Source: Datisca glomerata
Lineage: Eukaryota; Streptophyta; Magnoliopsida; Cucurbitales; Datiscaceae
NCBI GenBank assembly: GCA_003255025.1
Contig: QANY01005361.1
Location: forward strand, 320,715 to 384,714
Length of the DNA stretch: 64,000 nt
Direction of reading: 5' to 3'
The translations under genes were made by a program, and so were the position numbers. The notes under the pieces are model-generated. The model searched no databases and had not been told where the DNA came from. It saw only the letters and a program-made list of their open reading frames with translations. Positions 47,816 to 59,500 of this stretch are shown in pieces (the first letter of the stretch is position 1; the number at the start of each line of letters is the position of its first letter).

Positions 47816-49229
47816 TGTTGAAATCTGCGGTGACGCGCAACGTAAAGCGTGGTGGTGTTTTAAAAAAATTATAAAATGATAAACGATCGCATCGTCGCAA
47901 ATCCCAACGATGAAAACCTTTTAATTAAAAAACATTTTTCGGATCGAATCAATTGTGTATTTATATATTAAATCAGAGACATACATAGATATAAAATATA
48001 CTTCTTGTAGTACAATCAAGCATCATTGCAATACAACGATCTTTCTATCCACAAATGATAAACTTCGAGATTCACACCACGATCTTTCAAGCCAATTCTC
48101 AAACACACTAGGACGTGTGTGAACATGTAGAATATATCAAGAGGACTTTTCTATCTCTAGATGTACTCAGCACATGAGATCTAAAGATTTTCGAAAAAGA
48201 TTAATTTATGATACAAAACTCTGATCGAAAAATAATTAAAAGTTCTTCACAGAGCTTTTTGATTAATTTTTAATCTCAGAGAGTTTATCCCCTAATTGTA
48301 ACCGTGTTGTTAGCACACTGGAGCTAATAGAATAATATCAATATATTTTCTAGATAATGGCATATCAGATTTTTTAGGGATTTACATAAAATAATAAATT
48401 AATTACTTATGGTGCCACGTAACACTACAATAGTCCATTTTAATCTCTGATTCAAAATCATTGATTGACATGGGACAGATGAACATGTCACGTTGTAATT
48501 TCTGTAAAATTATTATTTATTTTAATTAGATAAATATCTATATATTAGTTAATTCAAAATTTAACTTATCTGATCATCCATATCAACCAGTTTATCTGTT
48601 AGTTCAAACAACAGATTTAGTTGATTCAAAATTTGAATTATTATCTCATAATAATTAAACAATATCTAATTTTATAAATTAGATATTTTGTCTCACTTAT
48701 CGATTAACACAAAATTAATCGATATTATTATTTAATGATAATTTCTGAAAATTACATTAAATAATTTAATTAATTAATTAATCATACATAATTATATATT
48801 TGCTCCAGAAATATAATTTTTTTAGCAAGTCAATCATTTTCTCATATCCTGAAATATTTACACTCTACTATGTGTAATATAGAGGTGATTTAGGGATCAT
48901 TGACCCATAATCTTAAGCTCCAATAAATCAGATTATTAATTAATTTATTTAATTAAATAATCTTATTTATTAATTCAATTATTACTCCACTATATATATG
49001 GAATCGCACTCTTAGAGATTACATGATATATTGACAGAGTATTTTCATGTAGTCCATTGACATAATCATTTCATTTAGTTCTGTCATTCAATTATTGAAA
49101 ATTAGAGCTGGTTAAAATTACCGTTTTACCCTTCTAATTACCTATTGATCCTTAATTACCATTAATTTACTTGGGAATGATTAATTTATAATCGTATTAT
49201 AAATTTGAGCTCAATAACCATTCAGTTTA
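47816..49229 (-). mobile_element. Copia array, LTR3 (outer 5' LTR, truncated)
   Basis: It matches LTR1 closely from 47880 to about 49229 and then stops at 'aaccattcagttt'. About 600 bp that should contain the TGTTGGGGG end are missing. So the array has no intact right border. Confidence 0.82.
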
Positions 49230-51150
49230 AAAACTTAGATTAAGAGAAATTAACGGGATACACCATAGATGCCATACATGCAATTAGCTGAAGTTTAATG
49301 TATAGTTTAACATGAATTGCATATATGACAAAATTTCACTCACATATATAGGCTTGGTCATACAAACCATTGTAATTAAATTTCTCAATGCAAGCCGTAA
49401 ACTACCTTGACCATCACAATATTGCTGAATCAGACATTGGACAAAAAGTTGTTTATGCTTTAAGAACTTATAATGATACAAACATAAGTTATTCCAAAGG
49501 CAAACGATTGAGCTGAAAGATATTCGATGGAACATATAATCATGAAGTAAGTTCTTGCAACACAAAGACAAAAGTTGAAACTATAACATCAATTGATCTT
49601 AATAGAAAATCAAACCTTTGTAGATTGATTAGTATGAGAAAACCCGCGCTTGCCATAAGTTTATATGGTTGTTAAATTTCATCTTTTCCCCATTTTCCTC
49701 ATCCTAAGCATTCAGATAAAGAATGCATGATTTTCAATTTACTTTGATTTAGAATCGAAAGCAAGTCTAATATCCATGATTTTAAATGGAGATAATGGTA
49801 ATGAATCAAAAAGAAACGAAAAGGGTCGAAGGCTAGCAATTCACATAATTAACCACATTACTAAAAAAACAATAACAATTTGGAAGATAAAGGGCCAAGG
49901 CTACTTCAATTGTCTTTAATGTAGATTAATGACATTTTTAATATAATTAAAAGTATAATAATAATTAAATTATTTCAGTAAATTAAAGTTTTTTTATAAA
50001 TTTAATTAATTAAAGTAAGGAAAAAATTGTTGGTTCAATTTTCACACAGTAATTCATTCATCGTATAAAAACCATTAATTTTGTTATTGCAATTTTACCT
50101 AACATATAATTAATTCTTTAACTATCAAAATTACATAATTATTAGATAGGAAATTGTAGTAAATTGCACAATTCAGAAACTAATTAAGGAGAAACATCAA
50201 AAGGTGGTGAATTTCAAAAGTCATGTTTTCTTTGACAAAAAAACTAATTAGTCTTCTTTACAGTACTTTTTACCAAGCGTAAAGAACTTCCACCGATCTT
50301 CATAAAACATAATTAATGATTAAGATTTTAATTATAATTAATATAATAATTAATAATTAATTACCTTAACACATGGGACACATGACAATTGTTGGGTATG
50401 AACACGTGGTATCATGAGATGTGTTTATACTTAATTTTATATATGCATATAAGATTTACATATTATAACTTTAATTGGTCTCTAGTAAACTTTCCAATCT
50501 TAGCTCCAAGCTTCGATGTAAAAATCTGAATTTGTCAACTAATGACTCACAATTGGCTACAGAAATCAGAGAAATATACTATTCTTATTTTTGGTTTAAT
50601 TACATTGTATAAAGAAGCTTAGACTTGAGAAATGAAATGAATTGAAACAAATAAAAAAATTAAAGATGCACAAGTAGTATTTTCTAGGCATTACATACAT
50701 ACACTCATAATTAAACAAATCACAAATACAACATCAATATGTCAAACTAATAATAATGAAACACATTTCCAAAATGTTCATCTCTATCAACCTAAAAACA
50801 AAACAAAAAGGAATAAAAAAACTCTCCCCATTCCCGAACCATAATTATCATACAACTTTTATATGCAAGAGTTCACAATCCTTTTATAGCATAAAAAGCA
50901 ACTTTTAAGGATCACTTTAGGACATATCAATTTAATAAATTTGATGAACATAAAATTCTACGTTACAATATCAGTACCTTACGGAGAGCGAGAGAAAGTG
51001 AGAGCATAAGAGAGAATAAATTGGTTCTCTTTTCCTTTCATTTCGCTCTCTTTTTTTTGTCCTACATGATAAACTCACAGTACCATATAAAATGTCCTCG
51101 ACAAAAACACATGAGCATCAAAAATGGCCAACTTTCAAATAAGCTTTGAA
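49230..51150. other. AT-rich intergenic DNA, no gene recognised
   Basis: A 95-codon minus-strand frame (49571-49284) shows no known motif. Confidence 0.5.
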
Positions 51151-51151
51151 A

Positions 51152-52257
51152 TCATGTCAGAAGCAAAAGGCTAAACCAAAAGGTAGCAATTAGACTTGTT
51201 TGAAAACCCAATTTGAGCCTTTGTCCAGAGCTCACATTCTGAATAGGAAATAAGCAATCACCTTGGGAAGCATTTTTTTGTACAATGTGAGCCAACCCAT
51301 TGAATTGGCATGCCTCAACGCTTTGATCTTGCATTTGATAATACATATTAAAAGCATAAGAAATGTTCCCTCTCATATCCAAACTGTTGCATGAAGATCC
51401 ATACCCAAGACTTGTACAATCTGACTGAGCACATGCATAGTTCACTTCACCAGGTGCTAAGCTCAAGTTCTTTACATCATTCTTCAGCACACACAATTCT
51501 TTTCCAAATATTGAACACCCTTTGAAGCCACCAGCGTGTTATCGTTTCCTTTGCCCAATAAGTCCATCGGGAACTTCAGTTGCGCGTCGTACTGAAAAAG
51601 ACCCAAGTGACGTTCGAAGTACCCTAGAGCGATGCTTTCCATGTCTTCCTCAAGAAGGCTGAATAAATAGACTTCTTACGTCCCGGACGCATAGGGGTAC
51701 CTTTGTTTGCTGCTAGTTTCTCAAGGAGATCATCATAAAACCTCTTTGCTAATTTTACATTGCCATTTTTGTCCCCATCCGTTGGCCACCCTACTTCTCC
51801 TACTAAGATCTTCATATCAGGCACTCATTCCTTTTTCAATGACCAAACAAGCAGGTCATAGTTTCTATCAAACACATTGGTGTATTGTACACATTTGTCC
51901 TCAATTGGCTTCGCGCTTTCCTCATTCCTCAAATAACGCAAAATCAACCTGGAAATCGCTGTTTTGATATAGACTAAGAAAAGGGTATATGTTAATGATG
52001 AAAGGACCTTTGTGTAATTGAGGAAATGAACGATGTCGGTCATGAGTTGTCTAATATCAGCACGAAAATTTCCATCCGAGGGTATACCGGAAACTGACTC
52101 GTAAACATCGGCGTTTAGGGGTACTGTGGTTTTGATTTTGTCCCCAATGCCTGCCGCACCTAGGGCCTTTTGAATGTCTTTCAATGCTGGAAATGTGAGA
52201 ATCACTAATGAACCATTGTAACTTGACAAGAAAGGCTCATTTCCCACGGCCACATAC
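51152..52257 (-). pseudogene. Glucan endo-1,3-beta-glucosidase (GH17 + X8/CBM43 + GPI signal) pseudogene
   Basis: Such enzymes cut callose (1,3-beta-glucan) at the plasma membrane or wall. After a CTTTACAG acceptor at 52258 the exon reads YVAVGNEPFLSSYNG, with GNE carrying the GH17 acid/base Glu, then TVPLNADVYE and RADIRQLMTDIVHFL. A one-base loss after NYTK shifts the frame to PFIINIYPFLSLYQNSDF. The frame returns at KPIEDKCVQYTNVFD. A TGA (51827-51829) precedes [16 protein letters not shown], which carries the nucleophile Glu. Another shift follows RPG, and one base is missing just before CVLKND. The X8 domain (51496-51200) keeps its Cys pattern (ACAQSDC, YGSSCNS) and ends in a hydrophobic GPI-type tail. 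The first exon (signal peptide) is absent. Confidence 0.88.
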
Positions 52258-52309
52258 CTGTAAAGAGCAAACCAAGAATATAATTTTATCTTTTACTACT
52301 TTTACTTTA

Positions 52310-52985
52310 ACATTTCCCACGGCCATGGTCGAGGTGGCACGCAACTTCCCTTCCACTTGTGAGTCCTTTCTACCTGAAGCCTGCACAACATGAATGAAAA
52401 ACTCTAGAGACGAAGAGAACTAATGGTGGTTTCCTCGTCGAAGAGCCTTCGATGCCGAAATTAGTATCCTAGATTAATTTTGGTAGATTTTTTCTTAGAA
52501 GAGAGTTGCATACCTTACACTATCTATAGATGAGGTATTTATACCCGACCATGGGAGAGGGATGCGTGTCGAGTAAGCTTCGGGCAAGGTAACGGTCTTT
52601 GTTGAAATGACGAGCTCGGGGCGGCATTAAATGCATTTGTCCCCTGAGCTGTTTTGCAATAAATGTCGACTTGTCTTTAGTCCTACTAGGCGTGTTTGAT
52701 GAGACCTTTTGATGGCTGACTTGACGCTTCATTATGGCAATTTAAAGTCGACCGACACCTTTTGTAAATGGCAAAATGCCACGTGGAGTGCTACTTTCGG
52801 CGAATAATGATGATGCCTAACACATGGCTAGCCAAGCTCTTCCGTCATGCCTTCCCCTCGAAGCTTCCTAGCTTGCATTGTTTAATGCTTCCCGAGCTCC
52901 TTTAGAGACCGACCTGGCCAGGTCGGTTCTTTCCATCTGGGAGCTCGGCTCACCAATTCCTCTTCCTCAAGTTAAGTAGAAACGT
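52310..52985 (-). mobile_element. LTR-like segment with promoter, minus strand
   Basis: The minus strand has a TATA box (52537-52543, 'gggtataaatacc') followed by a short leader and a purine-rich end near 52400. The upstream half is GC-richer, with 'ccgagctcc' and an inverted 'gaccgacctggccaggtcggtt'. This suits a solo LTR, possibly Ty3/gypsy. A 15 bp match ('catttcccacggcca') links its left edge (about 52310) to the glucanase exon at about 52240. Confidence 0.45.
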
Positions 52986-53177
52986 CTAACGTGACATGCA
53001 ACATCATTGGTAGTCTGGAAATACCCATAACAATTATAAAGGAATACAAAAAAGAGAAGATAGCTTTTAACTTGAGATTTCAATTTAATTCCCTGAATTT
53101 TGTTTATATTTTAAAGCATGATTGCTTATGGGAAGTTTTATTTTCACTTAGGTGGGTTTTATTCTTTTATATCTTAC

Positions 53178-53400
53178 TCTATAATAAAAGAGAGAGTTTT
53201 GATAGAGTGTGTGAAATTTTTACTGTCCAAATTGTCCATGTAATTTGTATTTATTAATTTTTTGGGCTGTGTGTTAATGTGTCATTTTGGGTTTTATTAG
53301 GGTTGTATTAGTCATTTCAATCTTGTAAAATTGTTGACTTATTCTCAACCTCTGGATTAGTGTGGTTTTGATCTCAGCCATCTATTGTCTATTACACATA
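53178..53400 (+). mobile_element. Candidate Helitron 5' terminus
   Basis: The sequence TCTATAATAAAAGAGAGAG followed by 'gtgaaatttttactgtccaaattgtcc' resembles the conserved starts of plant Helitrons (TC-TATA-TAAAAG). The base before TC is C rather than the usual A of the AT target. No CTRR end with hairpin was identified. Confidence 0.3.
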
Positions 53401-53934
53401 TACGTAATAATTAGTTGAAATCTCAATAGTTAGATTTTTTATCTTACAAATTTACAATTTTTTAGATTCCAAATCGATTCGATAAAGTCAGTCAGTAATC
53501 AGTGGGTTGTCAATCGATGTGGTCAGATTGGATGGTATAAACAAATTTCTTTGTTATACAGTCACTCTTATCTTCTCATTATTTTCAAATTTTTGTCTAT
53601 GCGGTGGTTTTGTCATGCTTTGTAGGTAAATTGTCTGAATAACAGCTGTTGCTGAAATATGTGAGGTTGAGATTCAAATTTAATTTTAATTTTTGTGTTT
53701 TGGAATAGATTTGGATTCTGTTAGTTTTTTTTTCTTTTGTCACGTATTATTTTTGTTAGGCGCTTATTATTTGTCCTTTTTATTGTTCGGTAGTTTTTTG
53801 CTATCTAATAAATCAGTTGGTTTTGTTTCCTTATCATTTCTACTACTATAAATTAGACGATTGTCTTACTTGGCGTCACTAACTCTGTAGATCGATTGTG
53901 AAAGTTTACTTGGACACAAGAGTATAGTCAATGT
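53401..53934. other. No gene recognised
   Basis: T-rich, no motif seen. Confidence 0.45.
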
Positions 53935-54270
53935 TCATTAAAAATGAGCATAGACTGAGACAATGTAGTTGGTTGAGATTCTTTTAAGGACTATGACTAA
54001 ATCATTAATTACCACCTTGATAAGACTAATGTAGTAGCAGATGCTTTTAGTAGGGAATCAAGTTCTTTAGCTGCTCTCATTTCTACTCAGTAATCCATCC
54101 AAAATGATTTAATGATATCGAAATTGGAGATCTTGGTCTAGGATGCCTCAGCTAAGCTTGCTCAACTGACGATGTGACCTACGCTTTAAGATAGGATTTG
54201 TGATGCGTAGAACGGCGATGCCACATTAGTAAAGCTCATCAGAATTGGGGTGTAGAAAATGTAAGAATTT
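53935..54270 (+). mobile_element. Ty3/gypsy polyprotein remnant (end of RNase H to integrase)
   Basis: Plus-strand reading gives KDYD, INYHLDKTNVVADAFSRESS and SLAALIST. This is the highly conserved end of gypsy RNase H (HPGKANVVADALSR in the family). It continues with ISKLEILV-stop-DASAKLAQL and DRICDA, found upstream of the integrase zinc finger in Tekay/Del-type elements. At least four stops are present. Confidence 0.8.
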
Positions 54271-55430
54271 GGATCGACCTTCGATAAACAACTCTTGCTC
54301 CTATATCCCACTTGCTTGGTGATCTATTCCTTACACGGAAACTGCCCTAAAACTAACGAGTATAGGATCCCACAAGGCATCTGGTGATTATAATAGAAAA
54401 TGGAAATGATTGATGATCTCTATAGTCTATACGACATCATCATATAATGAAAATTCATACCTTTATTGTTTTATCTGAGAGGATGGAATCTTAAGTTCAA
54501 TCAATTTATAGAAAGGTATGTACATGGATCAATATAATGATTCTTAGTAACCCGTTAACACCAAAAGTCTTATACAATTGTAGTAGCTTACCTAGAAATT
54601 AAGTTAGAGCTTGATTATGGATGACACAAAACAATCTGGAGATATTTATTGAGAAAGCAAGTTAATATATCACATGTAAATAGTGCAAGCAAACGAGCGT
54701 ATCATCATTCGTTGAAGCATTGAATATATTTATCGAAAGCATAATCAACTTGAAAATTTACTGACAAAATTACAGTTCGACAAGATGTCCACCAACATTG
54801 AAATCGTGCATGTGCGTTCCCCTTAAACGCGTGCACGTACTCATTGAACATGATATTCTCTTTTTTTTAGTTGAACACACATTTCCAAACATGTCTTTTA
54901 AAGGAAGTACATTTCTGTCTTCCTCATCACTAGGGTTATAATCATCTTTATACAAATACACTGCAACTATTCAGAACCTTTTCTATAACTTGTTCAACCA
55001 GGTAACTGACATGCACGTACTCATGACGTGGTACCAAGATTATTTGTCCCAGTACCGCATAATTCCGTGAAGGAGAACTGAAACCGTGCAACACGAGTAT
55101 ACACGATATATTTTGAAGAGTATTGAGTATATCAAATGAACTCGAAATAGTTTGAATCAAAGCTATAAAGACTCGAAAAAACGCATAGAATTTGTAACTG
55201 GATCGAATCACTCATAAAACAGACGGTATTAGACTGAACTGAATAAAAAAGAAAAAAAAATGTAAGTTCATTTTCAATTAAGAGTCTACATTGTCCCAAA
55301 TTCGGCAAGCAGTCTCCCCACACTCGGCTAGCCGAATGGTTAGTGGGACGGCTTCCCCTATTTAGCAAGACAAAATCAATTATGTCAGACTAATTGAATT
55401 TGGCTGCCTGGTCCTCCCCATCCATCATGT
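54271..55430. other. No gene recognised
   Basis: Minus-strand frames of 63-87 codons (54770-55368) show no known domain. Confidence 0.45.
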
Positions 55431-56395
55431 TGAATTACATCTTTTCCTCTCCTACAAATATCAATCTCCTCACCTCCGTCCAACACACCAAGCCAAGAGA
55501 AAAATAAGCTTTTATTCTTTTGAGAGGATTGTAATTTTGTTAGCTTATATCTGTAAAAATTCTAGAAAGAGCTAGAAAAAATACCTTGATCAAAAACAAT
55601 TAAGAGGACCACTTTTTGTGAGAGCTTTCGTAAGAGATTATTAGACTTCGAGAAACAAGCGTTATAAAGTTTGATTGGCATTATAAGCCAACATGGATTG
55701 TAGGGTTTGGTGTTCACCATAGTTAGTTAATTCGGGGACGATAAAAATATAGAGTATTATTCAGCTTGTATAATATGAGAATTGAACGGTCAAACATTCA
55801 GCTGAAATTCGGTCAACAATATGCGATTCGTAAAATTTCAGATACGAGTTTTAAATGAGTATTATTTATTTTCTTTTAAAAAATTCGGTACAAAAAAATA
55901 CGCCTGTCGAATATACAATTATATATTAATATAACAATATATGATGAATAGGACGATAAAAAATCAATCTAAAAATTCTTCAAACATATTCACAATGAAT
56001 ATTAAATTCATAATTTTTTTAAAAATATCACAAGTACTCCAAAACTAAAATATATTGATCAAATTAATAGTATTATTTTAATCCAAAATATTAGTCCAAA
56101 AATATTATTTCCATCTACAATATATATCAACTATAATATTTCAATCCATAATTCAACTACAATTATAAACACATTTTAATATAAGTTACTAAAAATAATT
56201 AATTAACTCAATTGTGGAAATGTACATGCATTATATATATTGGTTTGTATAATGCATTATATATAATTTTATCAACATTATATTGAAAATCAATTAGTTC
56301 ATAAGAATAAAAAATAAGTAGAATAAATATAATTAGAGAGAACCAAAATACAAAATCATTGATATATGAATTTTAAATTTAAGCAAAAAGTAATC
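55431..56395. other. Promoter-like segment then AT-rich DNA
   Basis: 'cctacaaatatcaa' (55453-55466) followed by a C-rich leader ('cctccgtccaacacacc') and a long T/A-rich tail resembles a promoter with transcription start, perhaps from an LTR. No coding region follows. Confidence 0.3.
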
Positions 56396-56398
56396 CAT

Positions 56399-56480
56399 GT
56401 TTACATTGTAAATGACAACTTAAAAAGGGTGAGAACTATAAAAGAACTTAAAAAGGGTTAGAACTATAAAAAACTTAAAA
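56399..56480. repeat. Short tandem repeat, 25-30 bp, three copies
   Basis: 'aacttaaaaagggt-agaactataaaa' repeats at about 56418, 56446 and 56472 (partial). Confidence 0.8.
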
Positions 56481-57310
56481 AGGCCATACTATGGTATAAA
56501 TCATGTACAACACATAAGATTAAATAACTTTTAGATCATGTAATGTGGGGTCAAAAGAGAGATGATCTAAGGGTTTGTTAATATACTATATGGTGTACGG
56601 TACGGTGTTTGCACCATAGAATCTCCTTCATCTTCTTCCCCAAATGTTTCTCTGCTACTCGCAACAAAATAATACTCACAATCCTTCCAGCCTCTATCTC
56701 TCTCTCACAATCATAACCATACAAGCTTCTCTTCTCTCAGAACAGATAGAGAACAGAGAGGAGCGAATACACAGGGAAAGGTATTTGAATTTGGGTGTAT
56801 AATTCAGCTGTATAATTCGCGTATCAGATAAATACGTGAATTATACTTCTTGATCCAAAAAAGACGTATAAATCTGTATTTTTGGGAAAAATATTGGAAC
56901 GGAGAGTATTATACAGATTTGTATAGATTCACATATTATACGCGCATGTAGAAAGCGTCTTCACCAACAGATGTCTTCACGTAAAAATATGTACGTAAAA
57001 GTATGTACTTTTTTGCCATTTAAATTTTTGCATATTTAATTTCGGCTCTTTTAAGATTCTGCATTATATATATTCTTGATTTGACTTCCGGCTAAATCAA
57101 CGCAATATTCATTTGCTACTTGAGTTAACATGAAATATTTATTATTTATTGTTTTATTTTTAAGTAATTTATCCTTCATTTCAATTAATTTTATATTTCT
57201 ACGGAAAATATTCCTTTTTAATATCTTTTCTTAATAATGGGGGTGGGTATTTATGAGGAATTGGGATGAGTCTTCCCATTTGTTCTTATATTTTGAGAGA
57301 AGTTCAATCA
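56481..57310 (+). other. TC-rich leader-like stretch and AT-rich DNA
   Basis: 56625-56790 is CT-rich like a plant 5' UTR and ends with 'acacagggaaag|gtattt', a possible splice donor. No exon that could follow was recognised. Confidence 0.3.
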
Positions 57311-57322
57311 AAGGTGAAAAAT

Positions 57323-57496
57323 AAAAAATGGAAGAAAAGAACTCCAACCAGACATTTTTTTTGTTTTATTTTTTTCCCACTTTTGCTAATAGAATTTTTG
57401 AAAAATACAAAAAAAATGAAAGAAAAGAACTCCAACCAGACAGTTTTTGTTTTATTTTTTCCCATTTTTGCAAACGGATTTTTCCCATTTTTGTTC
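57323..57496. repeat. Tandem duplication of ~88 bp
   Basis: 'aaaatg-aagaaaagaactccaaccagaca' with a T-rich tail to 'ggattttt' occurs at 57323 and again at about 57412, with small changes. Confidence 0.88.
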
Positions 57497-58060
57497 ATGG
57501 TATTTTTAAGTTCATAACTAAACCAAATAAGAAATTAAATGGACGAAGACTCTTCATATATATGATTTTTGGCAGAAAAAGCTTCAAAAATGTATGTACC
57601 ATTTGATATTTTTCGCATCCTTAATAATTAATATTTACAATACTAAAGATAATTTTAATATGATTAATAAATTTTTGCTATAATTATACTTTTCCAAGCC
57701 TCTTTTACTGTTAGAAGCCTCATTTTTGTTTATGCTAATAATCATTTATAATACTAAATATAGCTCTACTCGAGCTCTAGCTTCGAGTAGGGCAAGGAGC
57801 GCCAACATAGCTTTGACCTTGGTGAGGTGGTAGGGTATGTACTATGTAGTCGTGGGGGTCACTCTCCCATGTCGTTAGGTATGTGACGGCATGAATGCCG
57901 TAGATTTTACCTATCAAATATCAGCCATTAGATCAGATCAAAGTAATCTTACTCGCTGATCACAAAAGGAGGGAATGTAATCTACGGTTTCAGGTTAATT
58001 AAGCTTCCAAAGGAAGCTTCCTCTTCTTCTTCGTGGAAAGCTTCAGTTGGAAGCTTAAGC
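57497..58060. other. No gene recognised
   Basis: It contains a small hairpin 'ctactcga...tcgagtag' (about 57764-57790) and no reading frame of note. Confidence 0.45.
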
Positions 58061-58069
58061 TAAAAATTA

Positions 58070-58385
58070 TCAAGCTCTCTCTCTATCTCTTCGTCTGGGC
58101 TCTCTCTCTCTCTTTCTATCTTCGGCAAGAAGTTCATCTTCCCAGCTCTCGCTCGTCGTCGTTGCTTTTCCTCATTTGTCAGCTCTCTCTCTCTTCGGCA
58201 AGAAGTTCATCTTCCCAGCTCTCGCTCATCATCATTGCTTTTCCTCCATCGTCGTCTCTCTCTCTCTCTCTCTCTCTTAGTCTTCAGTTGGTGTTATCTC
58301 TCTCTCTTTGTCTCTCTTTGTCTCTCTCTCTCTCTCTCTCATCGCAGCTCTTTCTCTTTGTCTCTCTCTTTTTCTCTCTTTCAGG
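58070..58385. repeat. (CT)n microsatellites with a ~70 bp duplication
   Basis: CT runs occur throughout. 'cttcggcaagaagttcatcttcccagctctcgctc' with a 'cgtcg/catca' tail and 'ttgcttttcctc' is present at about 58121-58173 and again at 58191-58245. Confidence 0.88.
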
Positions 58386-58735
58386 TTAAAGCATTAATGT
58401 CCATTTTCTAATTTGCATGTATATTTTTAGGCAGAAATTTGAAATTATTATGGATATTATTCTTATTTGTAGAAAAAAGAAAGGAAAGGAAAGTTCAAAG
58501 ACCCTTTGCACATTTTTGTAGCTCTATGTTAAAAATAGTTTAGTTTTGTTGAATTAAATTAGTAGTAGTTGGTTTTTGGTTTACACTCATTGATATGCAC
58601 CTGCTTGGAAGTTCAATGAAAATGACAGTAACAATTAACAAATATCTGAATTTCATTTACTTCTAGGGAGCTTCCATTTCACAATCTAATTAAATTGATC
58701 AATAAGTGCTACTAATTACTTCATAATTATTCTAT
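58386..58735. other. No gene recognised
   Basis: AT-rich. Confidence 0.45.
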
Positions 58736-58738
58736 GAA

Positions 58739-59086
58739 GTGACACTAGAGCGGAGATGGGAGAAGATATTTATGGGAGTGAAGCCTGAGGTAGAGAGAGA
58801 AGATGTGAGAGTTGGTGAGGGAGAGGAAGTGTTTGATGAGAGAAATTTGAGGGATAGGAGGGTATGGTTTAGGAGTTATAGTAATGAGGGTGTAGAGACA
58901 AGTGTGGGTTTGGGTTTAGCATTGGTAGAGAGAATGAAATGTGAGGAAGAGAGGGTGGGCTGGGTTGATGGGGATGAGAGCAAAGTGAGAGTTGAGAGAG
59001 AAGAGGTGTTTGGCGGAGCCAATAAGTGGAGAAATTTTGGTTGTAATTTGTTGGTGGAAAAGGTTTGTAGTGAAAAGAATGGATGA
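58739..59086 (+). CDS. Unrecognised open frame, 115 codons, charged
   Basis: The frame is rich in Glu, Arg, Val and Gly (KPEVEREDVRVGEGEEVFDE, for example) and has no known motif. The DNA is strongly purine-rich, which by itself gives long open frames. The opposite strand is also open for 85 codons. It may be an upstream exon of the Ulp1-type gene, but nothing ties the two together. Confidence 0.2.
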   Translation: MTLERRWEKIFMGVKPEVEREDVRVGEGEEVFDERNLRDRRVWFRSYSNEGVETSVGLGLALVERMKCEEERVGWVDGDESKVRVEREEVFGGANKWRNFGCNLLVEKVCSEKNG

Positions 59087-59500
59087 ACATTTGGTTTTTA
59101 CCTATGATTTTAGACACTCTCATCAAATTAGAAGCAAAAGAGAGTAAGTATTAGCAAAATTTGATTATACTAAAATATATTTCAGATTACTAACACAAAT
59201 GTGAATGCGAATAAGGCACAAAAGGATTTCTCTGTATACTTGCAAGTAATTAATGAGATCATCAATTTAATATTAGATATTTTCATATAAATTGTTGCAA
59301 TGTTAATGTGGTTGTTTAAAACGAAAATAGTGCGCAAGAATGTGCTAAAATGAGGGCGACAGGTGAAGAAATTAGTGGTCATGAAGTAAGTATGTTTAAG
59401 CAAACGTTATATTATAACATAGAATTGATAAATTTTGATTGTAATTTAAGTGAGTTTGTGATATGTAGACGCGAAAAAATCTAGCTTTAAAGTGGAATAG
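59087..59500. other. No gene recognised
   Basis: AT-rich sequence upstream of the first Ulp1-type exon. Confidence 0.45.

Noticed and set aside
58033..58389. 118-codon Ser/Leu-rich frame
   Set aside because: It is the translation of (CT)n repeats and a 70 bp duplication.
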